A stretch of 40,644 nucleotides of DNA from JBBDNV01 sp040877415. Its GTDB lineage: Bacteria > Planctomycetota > Planctomycetia > Pirellulales > PALSA-1355. Each line of letters opens with the position of its first letter. The stretch's first letter is position 1. The DNA lies in contig JBBDNV010000017.1 in NCBI GenBank assembly GCA_040877415.1, positions 1-40,644 of the forward strand, given 5' to 3'. Made by a program: the position numbers and the translations under genes. Positions 23,221 through 30,842 of the stretch are shown here, piece after piece. The notes beneath the pieces were generated by a model. That model saw nothing but the letters and a program-made list of their open reading frames with translations, did no database searches and was not told the DNA's origin.

Positions 23221-23520
23221 GCGAGGCCCCCTTACGATGACTGGGGTTGGAAAACGGTTGTTGGCGTATTCGCGTCGAGTTTTGGCGGACGAATTTCCAG
23301 GAGTGTTATAAGCCCGTCGCGCGCGCCACGCAAGCGCCGCGGGGGGGCGGTTGCATACCAACCCGAAGCGCAAGCGAGGGGGCGGCGGTTGCATACCAAC
23401 CCGAAGCGCAAGCGAGGGGGCGGCGGGACACGGTTTCAGATGCTCCCCTCGCTGGCGCTTCGGGTTAGTATTCGTCCGTCGTGCCCGCCTCGGGGTGGAA
23501 TCGCCAGGGCCCGTCGTTTG
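23221..23520. other. 300-bp gap with the operon promoter region and repeats
   Basis: No gene is visible. The part next to 23220 must hold the promoter of the molybdenum hydroxylase operon, but I cannot name its boxes with confidence. The rest is taken up by the palindromic repeat at 23351-23467. Confidence 0.5.
23351..23467. repeat. Palindromic repeat, CGAAGCGCAAGCGAGG family (copy 3, left arm duplicated)
   Basis: The left arm TTGCATACCAACCCGAAGCG occurs twice in tandem (from 23351 and from 23389, period 38 bases), and one right arm, CCCTCGCTGGCGCTTCGGG (23446-23464), closes the palindrome. The same family appears at 7990-8059 and 17343-17414. The duplicated arm shows the element has rearranged here. 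Confidence 0.88.
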
Positions 23521-24099
23521 TCAGGGCTGGAAAACCTCCTCGACGGGCCGCTCGCGGAGCCGCGTCTTGCCCTGGCAGCACTCGCACGGCTTGAGAATGT
23601 ACATCGGAATGGCGCAAACGTCGCACCAGTAATCGATTTCCACCATGCCGTGCTCCGTGGGACGCAGCACGCGAATCACCTGGATCATGGGCGCTTTTTC
23701 GTAGCGGCGCACGAGCAGCTCCAACTCGACCCCGCGCAATCGCCCGTCGACGGCAAACGCGCGGCCCCGCGTGTCGGGCACGATCGGCAGCACGGTGCCG
23801 TCGGGAATTTCGAGCACGACCGAGGTTTCGGCGGCCGCCGGCTCGGTGGCAACCCCGTAGCGCCGCTCGAGAGCGTCCTCAAGCCACGCGACTTTGCCGC
23901 GCAGCTTCTCGGTGGTGTGCCTGGCCGAGGATTTCGATTTCGCGTCCGTATCGTCCGCGACGCCGCGATCGACAAAGGCGGCCACAAGTGCTATCGCGCC
24001 GATGAGCACCGCGGCAGACAACGTGCCGTTTCGCCCGGTGCCATGCTCACGCTCGCGTGAGCATGCGGCATCAATAGAATTGTTGAGTCCTCTTGGCAT
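23521..24099 (-). CDS. Membrane-anchored protein with a C-terminal cysteine cluster, unknown function
   Basis: The product of about 192 residues has an N-terminal hydrophobic segment (AAVLIGAIALVAAFV, about residues 29-43), a charged linker and a beta-rich middle. It ends with the conserved-looking cysteine set YWCDVCAIPMYILKPCECC, which could bind zinc or form disulfides after export. I do not recognise a named family. The start is uncertain: the ATG at 24099 lies 13 bases from the upstream gene stop, but the first 20 or so codons run through a CATGCTCACG hairpin. Translation may instead begin at a TTG or GTG nearer the hydrophobic segment. It probably forms a pair with the exported protein at 24112-24774. 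Confidence 0.7.
   Translation of the reverse strand: MPRGLNNSIDAACSREREHGTGRNGTLSAAVLIGAIALVAAFVDRGVADDTDAKSKSSARHTTEKLRGKVAWLEDALERRYGVATEPAAAETSVVLEIPDGTVLPIVPDTRGRAFAVDGRLRGVELELLVRRYEKAPMIQVIRVLRPTEHGMVEIDYWCDVCAIPMYILKPCECCQGKTRLRERPVEEVFQP
24042..24065. repeat. CATGCTCACG hairpin at the gene 5' end
   Basis: CATGCTCACG (24042-24051) and CGTGAGCATG (24056-24065) are perfect reverse complements with a CTCG loop. The arm word matches the hairpin at 18991-19016. It lies inside the first codons of the gene annotated 23521-24099, or just before it if that gene starts later. Confidence 0.8.
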
Positions 24100-24111
24100 C
24101 AAAATGCAGGC

Positions 24112-24774
24112 TCACTCCGCGGCCTTGCCCGCGACAACCAGTTCCAGCATTTGCTTGCCCCCTTTGGCGTCGCTGCCCGCGAGTCGCAGCACCCACCACT
24201 CCACGTCCTCGATAAGCCGTATCGCCGGCGCGTCGCCCTCTTGGGGCTTCAGCATCGGTATGATGGCCGGATGGGTCGATCCGGCACTCTCGGCACTGGT
24301 GGCGAGGAAATCGTCGCCTTCCAAGGTCTTGGGGTCGCGATCGGCGGCGGCCGGCAGCATCAGCAGAAAGTCGCGCGTTTCGAACGTGCCGACGTGATTG
24401 CCATCCTCCGGCTGGTTGCCGTAGCGCAGCGTATACACCCCGGCGCCGATCTCCTGACCGCGGAAGTCGGAACCCTTGCGCGGAAAACGTAGCGCGCCGG
24501 CCAGCGACCCGGGCTCAAGCGGATAGATGATCGAGGGCGTCGGTTGAAAATCGGGTTTGACCGCCAACTGCCTGGCGAGCCAGATTTCGCAGACGGTTTT
24601 GCCGTCGGCGCCCGCGACCTTGTATCCGGTGGGCGAAAGCTTGGCCACCACTTCGCCCGAAAGCACGTCGGCCGGCGGCCCGTCGTCGAGCTTCTCCACC
24701 CGAAATTCGTCCGCCGCCAGTGCCGCTTGCCCAAGAATCACGAGCGCCGCGATCGCCGCGAGCCACCTGGTCAT
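24112..24774 (-). CDS. Exported protein of unknown function
   Basis: The 220-residue product has a clear signal peptide (MTRWLAAIAALVILGQAALA, cleavage near ALAADE). The mature part is a beta-rich sequence with GYKVAGADGKTVCEIWLARQ, SIIYPLEPGSLAGALRFP and GAGVYTLRYGNQPEDGNHVG. The GVYTLRYG and IWLA patterns recall the loosely related DUF2911-type periplasmic proteins, but the match is not strong enough to name it. It ends 12 bases before the ATG of the membrane-anchored gene at 24099, so the two are probably one operon. Confidence 0.78.
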   Translation of the reverse strand: MTRWLAAIAALVILGQAALAADEFRVEKLDDGPPADVLSGEVVAKLSPTGYKVAGADGKTVCEIWLARQLAVKPDFQPTPSIIYPLEPGSLAGALRFPRKGSDFRGQEIGAGVYTLRYGNQPEDGNHVGTFETRDFLLMLPAAADRDPKTLEGDDFLATSAESAGSTHPAIIPMLKPQEGDAPAIRLIEDVEWWVLRLAGSDAKGGKQMLELVVAGKAAE

Positions 24775-24910
24775 GATCGTTCGTGCTCCACGGTGTGTTG
24801 GTACGAGGATCGGGTCGATTGCCGAACGCCAAGTTCTGTACGACGATTATAGGCCCCAGCCACAAGGGCAGGCAAAAAGCGACCCGCGGCCGGCGGGAAA
24901 CGGAAAAAAG

Positions 24911-24940
24911 AAAGCCCAGGGAAGGCCTTCCCCGGGCTTT
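24911..24940 (-). terminator. Intrinsic terminator of the DUF1326 gene
   Basis: Read on the minus strand, AAAGCCCGGGGAAGG pairs with CCTTCCCTGGGCTTT with one G-U wobble, and is followed by CTTTTTTCC. It lies 35 bases after the stop of the gene at 24975-25640 and has the form of a classic rho-independent terminator. Nearly the same stem closes the kinase gene at 34814-34841. Confidence 0.85.
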
Positions 24941-24974
24941 GGCAGCTTCGACAGTATTTTGCGGCAATCCGCAC

Positions 24975-25640
24975 TCAGTAGGAAAAACTGGCCAGAAACG
25001 CGCTGCGCGTGCCGGGATTCGACCAGGCGGTGCCCAGCCCGGGGCCCGCGAAATGGCCCACCACCGTATAGGCCGGCGCGGCGTTCTTCACGTCGCACAA
25101 GGGGGGATAAAACGTCATTTCATTGGAGCACACGCAATCGCCCTTGTGGAGCTTGCGGGTGGTGATTTCGGCCAGGTCGCCGGCCTTCAGCGTGCCCACC
25201 AGCTCGAAGTGATCGGCGGTCATTTCGATCGGCGAAGCGACGACTTTGACAATCTCGCCGGAATGCCTGGCATAGCGGGTGGCAAAGCTCACCAAGGCGT
25301 CGTGCTGCTCGCCGGTCGCCTTTTTGTCGACGATGATGGTGGAGCGAATGTTTTGGGGATTGATGGCCAGCGTGCCGCCGAAGCCGAGCGTGTCGGACGC
25401 AGTGGTCACGACGATGACCTTCAAGCCGGCCAGCTCGACCCCTTCGTAGCTGCCGCGCTCGATGTTCCAGGCCATCATGGCGTCGTTGCCCCCGAGGCCG
25501 ACCTCGCCGTTGGCGAAGCAGGGTCCGGTATAGACGTCGCAGGTGCGCGTTTCAAGATAATCGCCCTTGAGATCGCCGGCAAAGACGGCCGGCGCCGCAA
25601 CCAGCGCAACCAAGGCGCAAATGCTAAGGATACGAAACAT
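24975..25640 (-). CDS. Exported DUF1326-domain protein
   Basis: The 221-residue product has a signal peptide (MFRILSICALVALVAAPAVFA) followed at once by the DUF1326 signature GDYLETRTCDVYTGPCFANGE. It then has a beta-rich body with IRSTIIVDKKATGEQHDALV and a C-terminal cysteine pair (GDCVCSNEM and PPLCDVK). DUF1326 proteins are of unknown function. The ATG at 25640 has GGAG 8 bases upstream and gives the expected signal length. It is closed by its own terminator at 24911-24940, so it is transcribed on its own or with the gene upstream at 25766. Confidence 0.9.
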   Translation of the reverse strand: MFRILSICALVALVAAPAVFAGDLKGDYLETRTCDVYTGPCFANGEVGLGGNDAMMAWNIERGSYEGVELAGLKVIVVTTASDTLGFGGTLAINPQNIRSTIIVDKKATGEQHDALVSFATRYARHSGEIVKVVASPIEMTADHFELVGTLKAGDLAEITTRKLHKGDCVCSNEMTFYPPLCDVKNAAPAYTVVGHFAGPGLGTAWSNPGTRSAFLASFSY

Positions 25641-25765
25641 GGCAAGGGCTCCTATGGGCGTGAATAGCTTGGCTTATAGACCCCGGTCATTCTAATGCTC
25701 CGGCGGGCCCGGGTCCAGCGAATCGAAAGGGCCGAATTCTCCGCGGTTTGCAGTCAGCACCATCG

Positions 25766-26962
25766 CTATTTTCGAGCCCGGGGATGCCGCAGCGGAAGCC
25801 AGGCGCCGTTCTCCTTGCTGCTGGCGACGCACTGCTGGATGAAGAACATGCCCTCGACGCCGTCGTTGACGTTGGGATAGATGGTATGGGTGGCTTCGAA
25901 CTTTCCGCCGGTGGCCCGGACCGCCATGTTGTCGAAGGCGGCGCGGTAGACGTTGGCAAAAGCCTCGAAAAACGCCTCGGGATGCCCGCTGGGCAGGCGG
26001 CAGGCGGCCCTGCCTGATTCGTTCATAAACGGGGCGTTGGGGTCGCGCGTGTAGACGGCGTGCGGCTGGCCGTTGCGGCGAACGATCATGTGATTGGGCT
26101 CTTCCTGGCGCCAGGAGAGCGAGCCCTTGGTGCCGTCGACGTCGATCGCCAGGTCGTTCTCGCGGCCGTGGCTGATTTGCGATGCGACGATGCTGCCCAG
26201 GGCCCCGTTTTCGAAGCGAATCACGGCCTGGCCATAGTCGTCGAGCTTGCGCCCCTTTTCGAAAATCGCCAGGTGGCAACTGACGCTCTCGGGCAGAAGG
26301 CCCGTCATGTAGCGGGCCAGATTAAAGGCGTGCGTGCCGATGTCGCCGAACGAGCCGGCGGCTCCGCTTTTGGTCGGATCGGTGCGCCAGGCGGCCTGTT
26401 TCTGTTTTTCGTTTTCCAGCCGCGTGCGGAGCCAGCCTTGCAAGTACGAGGAGCGCACGGCGTTGATCTCGCCCAATTCGCCGGTAAGGATCATCTCGCG
26501 CGCCTGCCGCACCAGCGGATAGCCGGTGTAGTTGTGCGTGACGGCGAACACGGCTCCGGATTTATCGACGAGCGCCGCCAGTTCCTCGGCCTGTTTGAGA
26601 TCGAACGTGAGCGGCTTGTCGCACATGACGTTGAAGCCCGCCTCGAGCGCGGCCTTGGCGATTTCGAAGTGCGTGTAATTGGGCGTGGCCACGGTGACGA
26701 AATCGATCCGCTTGTCTTCGGGCAGCCGCGCTTCCGCCCGGAGCATTTCGGCATACGAGCCATAGGCCCGCTCGGGCGGAATGTCGTAGTCGGGGGCCGA
26801 CGCTTTGGCCCGCGCGGGGTCGCTCGACAGCGCGCCAGCCACCAGTGCCGCGCGGTTGTCGAGCACGGCGGCGGTGGCGTGCACCCGGCCGATAAACGCG
26901 CCTTGACCGCCACCGACCAGTCCCATGCGAAGTTTCCGATTCAGGGCGCCGTTGGTGGACAT
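25766..26962 (-). CDS. Gfo/Idh/MocA-family NAD(P)-dependent oxidoreductase
   Basis: The 398-residue product begins, after a short leader, with the Rossmann motif LRMGLVGGGQGAFIGRVH. It then carries the family lysine motif in MCDKPLTFDLKQAEELAALV (the EKP-type catalytic Lys) and the C-terminal alpha/beta domain with SGAAGSFGDIGTHAFNLARY, where D and H of the active site lie in GDIGTHA. Members oxidise or reduce sugars, inositols or related polyols. I chose the ATG at 26962 because GAGGAG lies upstream; the open frame to 27205 gives an Arg/Pro-rich leader that looks non-coding. It is divergent from the gene at 27199, sharing a 236-base promoter region. Confidence 0.93.
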   Translation of the reverse strand: MSTNGALNRKLRMGLVGGGQGAFIGRVHATAAVLDNRAALVAGALSSDPARAKASAPDYDIPPERAYGSYAEMLRAEARLPEDKRIDFVTVATPNYTHFEIAKAALEAGFNVMCDKPLTFDLKQAEELAALVDKSGAVFAVTHNYTGYPLVRQAREMILTGELGEINAVRSSYLQGWLRTRLENEKQKQAAWRTDPTKSGAAGSFGDIGTHAFNLARYMTGLLPESVSCHLAIFEKGRKLDDYGQAVIRFENGALGSIVASQISHGRENDLAIDVDGTKGSLSWRQEEPNHMIVRRNGQPHAVYTRDPNAPFMNESGRAACRLPSGHPEAFFEAFANVYRAAFDNMAVRATGGKFEATHTIYPNVNDGVEGMFFIQQCVASSKENGAWLPLRHPRARK

Positions 26963-27198
26963 GCTTGCTCCTCGAAATGCGGCTCGCGGTTGGTGTTGCG
27001 GCGTTTCATTTTTAGCAAATGCATCGGGTGCTGTCGCCGGGCGGGGACAAACACTTCGGCTGGCTTTTGCCCCCGCAAAGCGGTACGATCCAGGGTGTGC
27101 GCGATTTCGGGGTCTGCCACCCCAGGAGACCGGCCGCGAGTGAACGTGACGGATCGACACGGCGCGAGCCGACGGAGGAAAGCGAAAGGACCAAGTCG

Positions 27199-27717
27199 AT
27201 GGCAAACTCGCGAATCGCCTGGTTGTGCGTGGGCCTGGCGGCCGGACTGATCGTGGGGCTGAACCTGGCCGGCTGGTGGCCGCAAGTGCCCGTGCACGCC
27301 GTGGCGACGCACGGCCAGGATAATTTCGCCATCGCCACCGGTCCCTTGGACGAAAACGTGGAGGGCATTTTCGTGTTGGACTCGGTGACCGGCGATCTGA
27401 AGGCGGCCGCGCTCAATATCCAGACGCGCCGCTTCAACACCTGGTACGAATACAACGTGTCGCGCGACCTGCCCGCCGCCGGCGCCAAAAATCCCCAGTA
27501 CCGCCTCGTCACCGGCATGACCAACATTCGCCAGGTCGTGGCGGCCGGGCAGCTCGGGCGCACCGTGGTCTATGTGGCCGAGGCCACCAGCGGCCAGGTG
27601 ATGGCCTACGGCGTTCCCTGGGTGACGGGACGCCACAGCTCGCCGATTCGACTCCGCGAAACGTTGATTCCCCTGGACCGCTGGCAGTTCCGCACCACGG
27701 CCATCCGCGAGAATTGA
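27199..27717 (+). CDS. Membrane-anchored or exported protein, unknown function
   Basis: The 172-residue product has one N-terminal hydrophobic segment (about residues 5-27, WLCVGLAAGLIVGLNLAGWW), then a globular beta-rich domain with DNFAIATGPLDENVEGIFVLD and VVAAGQLGRTVVYVAEATSGQ. The segment VEGIFVLDSVTGDLKAAALN resembles a small family of planctomycete proteins of unknown role. The ATG at 27199 was chosen because AAAGGA is upstream and the membrane segment starts at once. thiS follows 66 bases downstream on the same strand, but a functional tie to thiamin synthesis is not implied by anything I see. Confidence 0.75.
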   Translation: MANSRIAWLCVGLAAGLIVGLNLAGWWPQVPVHAVATHGQDNFAIATGPLDENVEGIFVLDSVTGDLKAAALNIQTRRFNTWYEYNVSRDLPAAGAKNPQYRLVTGMTNIRQVVAAGQLGRTVVYVAEATSGQVMAYGVPWVTGRHSSPIRLRETLIPLDRWQFRTTAIREN

Positions 27718-27783
27718 CCCCTCCCGGCGACCAAACCGCGACGACTTACCGCCCGACGACACTGCCGCTAGATCGATCCAACC

Positions 27784-27984
27784 GTGAACATTCTCGTCAA
27801 CGGCGACAAGCACGACGTGCCCGAGGGCACGACGATCGCCCAATTGCTCTCGCGGCTCGACGTCCCTGCCCGAGCGGTGGCCGTTGAGGTAAACTTGGAA
27901 GTCATCCCGCGGGCTCGCCACGCGGAGCACCTGCTGCGCGAGGCGGATCGACTGGAAGTCGTGAGTTTAGTCGGAGGAGGCTAG
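27784..27984 (+). CDS. thiS: Sulfur carrier protein ThiS
   Basis: This 66-residue protein has the ubiquitin-like ThiS pattern: MNILVNGDKHDVPEGTTIAQ, then VPARAVAVEVNLEVIPR, DRLEVVSLVGGG and the obligatory C-terminal Gly-Gly. It accepts sulfur as a thiocarboxylate and delivers it for the thiazole ring of thiamin. It starts with GTG. ThiG begins 8 bases after its stop. No TPP riboswitch is visible in the 66 bases upstream, and ThiF, ThiH or ThiO are not in the window. Confidence 0.94.
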   Translation: MNILVNGDKHDVPEGTTIAQLLSRLDVPARAVAVEVNLEVIPRARHAEHLLREADRLEVVSLVGGG

Positions 27985-27992
27985 CAGCAAAG

Positions 27993-28844
27993 ATGGCAAC
28001 GACGACACAAGCCGACACGTCGCGGCGGAAAGACAGCCTGCGAATCGGCACTCACACGCTCGCCAGCCGGCTGATCGTCGGCACCGGCAAGTACGCCAGC
28101 TATGAGCTGATGAGCGCGGCGCTGGCCGCCTCGGGCACCGACTGCATCACGGTGGCGGTGCGGCGCGAGCGGTTGATCGACAGCCGCGGCCAGAACATCC
28201 TGGATTTTATCGACACCAGCCGCTATACGCTGTTGCCGAACACGGCGGGCTGCTTTACCGCCGACGACGCGGTGCGGGTGGCGCGGCTGGGACGCGAGAT
28301 CCTGTTGGGCCTGGAAAACGCGGGCGCCGATTGGGTGAAGCTGGAAGTGTTGGGCGACACCAAGACGCTGCTCCCCGATCCCGTGGCCACGCTCGAGGCA
28401 ACCGAAAAACTCGTCGCCCTCGGAATTCATGTGCTGTGCTACACGAGCGACGATCCGATCGCGGCCCGCAGGCTCAAACAGGCCGGCGCCACAAGCGTCA
28501 TGCCGGCCGGCAGCCCGATCGGTTCGGGGCAGGGGATTCTCAATCCCAACGCCATCCGCATCTGCCTGGAATATCTCAAACAGGACGACCCCGACTATCC
28601 GGTGATCGTGGATGCCGGCGTGGGCACGGCCAGCGACGTGACGATCGCCATGGAATTGGGGGTCGACGGCGTGCTGTTGAACACGGGCATCGCGCACGCG
28701 GCCGATCCGCTGCAAATGGCGCTGGCCATGAAGGCCGCGGTCGAGGCGGGACGCCTGGCGTATCGGTCGGGGCGCATCCCGAAGAAACTTTATGCCACGG
28801 CCTCGAGCCCCGAGACCGGCACGATCGCGCCCAAGCCGCGGTGA
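27993..28844 (+). CDS. thiG: Thiazole synthase ThiG
   Basis: The 283-residue (beta/alpha)8 protein follows thiS directly. The Schiff-base lysine is K117 in ADWVKLEVLGD. Other family segments are SRLIVGTGKYASYELMSAAL, TLLPNTAGCFTADDAVR, VMPAGSPIGSGQG and VIVDAGVGTASDVTIAMELG. It forms the thiazole phosphate of thiamin from 1-deoxy-xylulose 5-phosphate, ThiS thiocarboxylate and dehydroglycine. The leader of about 15 residues before RIGTHTLASRL is slightly longer than usual. The C-terminal extension (TASSPETGTIAPKPR) is normal for planctomycete-type copies. Confidence 0.95.
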   Translation: MATTTQADTSRRKDSLRIGTHTLASRLIVGTGKYASYELMSAALAASGTDCITVAVRRERLIDSRGQNILDFIDTSRYTLLPNTAGCFTADDAVRVARLGREILLGLENAGADWVKLEVLGDTKTLLPDPVATLEATEKLVALGIHVLCYTSDDPIAARRLKQAGATSVMPAGSPIGSGQGILNPNAIRICLEYLKQDDPDYPVIVDAGVGTASDVTIAMELGVDGVLLNTGIAHAADPLQMALAMKAAVEAGRLAYRSGRIPKKLYATASSPETGTIAPKPR

Positions 28845-28851
28845 GTTCTCT

Positions 28852-28889
28852 CCCTCTCCCTCGATGGGAGAGGGCCGGGGTGAGGGTGA
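28852..28889. repeat. CCCTCTCCC hairpin repeat after thiG
   Basis: CCCTCTCCC (28852-28860) pairs with GGGAGAGGG (28866-28874) around TCGAT and is followed by CCGGGGTGAGGGTGAGG. This word is a well-known dispersed hairpin in several G+C-rich bacterial genomes. It begins 8 bases after the thiG stop in the gap between convergent genes and could serve as a transcription end, though it lacks a T-run. Confidence 0.75.
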
Positions 28890-28935
28890 GGCGCTATTGG
28901 TGCGCTCTCCCCGTCACCCTGCCACGCCGCAAGCT

Positions 28936-29907
28936 TCACGTGGCCTGCATTCCGGAGGCGTCGAACGTTCGTTCGGCGACGTGGGTCGCGGCGCCGTCGA
29001 CGGCCGTGCCCTGGCCGGTTACACCCAAATACACAACGGCAAACAGCACGCTCACAAACGGGGCCGCAAAGAGGGCGCCGATAAAGCAGGTTAACACCGT
29101 GAACAGCGCCGCGGCGATGGAAAGCACCACAAATAGCAAGAAAAACACAAGCGCGTTGCCCTGCATCGCGGACGCCGAATACCTAAACGAATCGATGACG
29201 CTCGTTCGCTGGTCCACGAGCATGTACAGCGCTTGACTGAAAAACAACAGAAAAATGACGCCGGGGACGAGGCAAAACAACCCGCCCGCGATCGTTCCCA
29301 CCGCCAGCATCGCGAGAACCACCGCTCCGGGCAAGGCGAGCTGCCCGCCGCCAAACAGATCGGCAAAGTTGACCGTTTCGCCGCGGGCGATGGTCAACAT
29401 GAACTTCATCAGCCCGACCAGGAAAAAGGAATTAATGAGCCCGAGCGCGGCGATTTCCAGCAGAACCACCGGCACGACGAGCGCCCTGCCGTTGCCGATC
29501 AGGGCCGCGCCGAATCCGCCGACGATCACCGTCGCCACGTTCCCACACAGGTTCGTCACCAGACTCCCGGCAATGCAGGCGCCGAGATTGCTCGTATAGA
29601 TCCGCCAGGTCTTGCTCAGAGTTTCGGAGAAATCGATGCGCGTGGGCTTGAACCCGCGCGGCAACGGCGTGTGGGCCGCGTATGCGGAGGGAGCCTGATA
29701 CGGGTTGGCGGATTGCGGCGACGCGGCGAAATCAGGCTCGCGCGGCGGCGGCGCGTCGAAGGGGTGTTCGGGCGGGGCCGCCTCGGCCGCCGAGTCGGGA
29801 ATCACGAGAACCGTGCCGCACTGGGGGCACCTGGCCTTCTTGCCCGCGGTGCCCGGCTGCGTGCGCAGCAGCTTTTCGCAGTTTGTGCAGCGGAAGTCGA
29901 TCGACAT
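28936..29907 (-). CDS. Zinc-ribbon, multi-spanning membrane protein
   Basis: The 323-residue product has an N-terminal zinc ribbon (FRCTNCEKLLRTQPG, then ARCPQCGTVLVIPD; the four Cys are CxxC plus CxxC) and a Pro-rich linker. The C-terminal half of about five or six hydrophobic segments starts near KTWRIYTSNLGACIAGSLV. This zinc-ribbon plus DUF-type membrane layout is common in planctomycetes and its function is unknown. I chose the ATG at 29907 because GGGGAG lies 6 bases upstream; the open frame starts earlier but its leader is not conserved-looking. Confidence 0.82.
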   Translation of the reverse strand: MSIDFRCTNCEKLLRTQPGTAGKKARCPQCGTVLVIPDSAAEAAPPEHPFDAPPPREPDFAASPQSANPYQAPSAYAAHTPLPRGFKPTRIDFSETLSKTWRIYTSNLGACIAGSLVTNLCGNVATVIVGGFGAALIGNGRALVVPVVLLEIAALGLINSFFLVGLMKFMLTIARGETVNFADLFGGGQLALPGAVVLAMLAVGTIAGGLFCLVPGVIFLLFFSQALYMLVDQRTSVIDSFRYSASAMQGNALVFFLLFVVLSIAAALFTVLTCFIGALFAAPFVSVLFAVVYLGVTGQGTAVDGAATHVAERTFDASGMQAT

Positions 29908-30082
29908 GTCGATCTCCCCGTGGGACACAATTGCGCCCCCGCGGTCCGCAAAACGGCCGAACCGCCGGCCACCAAAACGATAGCTCACGACGCACGCGGC
30001 TCGCGCGGGACACCGAATCATTTGGTTATTCGAGCGCGCCGGGTCGAGATTGAGATTTATAACGGCCGCAGCCGCCGGCGCG

Positions 30083-30102
30083 AAAACCCCCGTTGTGGGG
30101 TG
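30083..30102 (-). terminator. Weak terminator-like hairpin after the CvpA-like gene
   Basis: On the minus strand ACCCC pairs with GGGGT around a short loop and is followed by TTTTCG. It lies about 92 bases after the stop of the gene at 30194-30829. The stem is only five pairs, so this is tentative. The rest of the 286-base gap (29908-30193) shows no gene; it should carry the promoter of the zinc-ribbon gene. Confidence 0.35.
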
Positions 30103-30193
30103 TCTCTCTCGGCAACCGGGGCGCAAAACGGCGATTCCGGCCTCGTCGTCAGCCGATGAAGAGGGAGGCCATGCCCCCGGCGCGGGGCGACGA

Positions 30194-30829
30194 CTACGGC
30201 GACTCCTCTTCCGGCCCGCTCTTGGTGCCGCCGCCCGTGGTGAGCGTCATTTGCTTTTCAAAGTCGCCGCGGCGATTGGAGTATCGCAGGATATAGTCGC
30301 CCTGCGGATCGAACGGCGCCAGGCCCCCGAAACGCGACAGGGCCCCCTTGGATTCCCGGTGCACCCAGGCCAGCCACACGCGATCGGGCGCCAGGCCAAA
30401 CAGCATTTTCGAATCGGGCTGCCGCTGGAACGCGTCCCCCAGGAAATGCCGGGCCAAAGGCGCGGTGTGCATCGTCATGGTCGCAAAGCAAACCATGATC
30501 CAACCGACCCACACGGCCATCAGGTAGCCGCCGGCCACTTCAACGGGCTTGAAAAACCGCACCTTCACGTTGGACATGTAATCGGTGGCGGCCCGCAGCA
30601 CGACCATCGTCACGCCGAACAGGATCCAGAGGGCGAACAAATCCCAAACATAGGCGAACGAGGGCTCTTGCCGTTCCAGGAATTGGGCCAAAGGCTCGAA
30701 ATAGTTGGTCGCCACCAGGCCCGCTGTGATCACGTTCACCAGCGTGATCGTGTTGCTCCACAATCCCTGGGTCATCAACGCGGCGAAAACCGCCACGAAA
30801 ATCAGCACGAGCAGGATGGTCAGAAACAT
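30194..30829 (-). CDS. CvpA-like membrane protein
   Basis: The 211-residue product has an N-terminal hydrophobic segment (MFLTILLVLIFVAVFAALMT) and further ones at about 58-80 and 100-118. Its layout resembles CvpA-family inner-membrane proteins, including VAGGYLMAVWVGWIMVCFAT. A soluble C-terminal part contains GGLAPFDPQGDYILRYSNRR, unusual for CvpA. It starts 13 bases after the PilB-like gene stop and is the third gene of the pilT operon. The family assignment is moderate; the operon link suggests a role with the motor ATPases. Confidence 0.65.
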   Translation of the reverse strand: MFLTILLVLIFVAVFAALMTQGLWSNTITLVNVITAGLVATNYFEPLAQFLERQEPSFAYVWDLFALWILFGVTMVVLRAATDYMSNVKVRFFKPVEVAGGYLMAVWVGWIMVCFATMTMHTAPLARHFLGDAFQRQPDSKMLFGLAPDRVWLAWVHRESKGALSRFGGLAPFDPQGDYILRYSNRRGDFEKQMTLTTGGGTKSGPEEESP

Positions 30830-30842
30830 CGCCGGCGGTTTC

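Noticed and set aside
27718..27783. TPP riboswitch before thiS
   Set aside because: The gap is only 66 bases and lacks the conserved THI-box words.
28331..29236. A 301-codon plus-strand frame covering part of thiG and beyond
   Set aside because: It is another frame of thiG and of the convergent zinc-ribbon gene, basic and without domain pattern.
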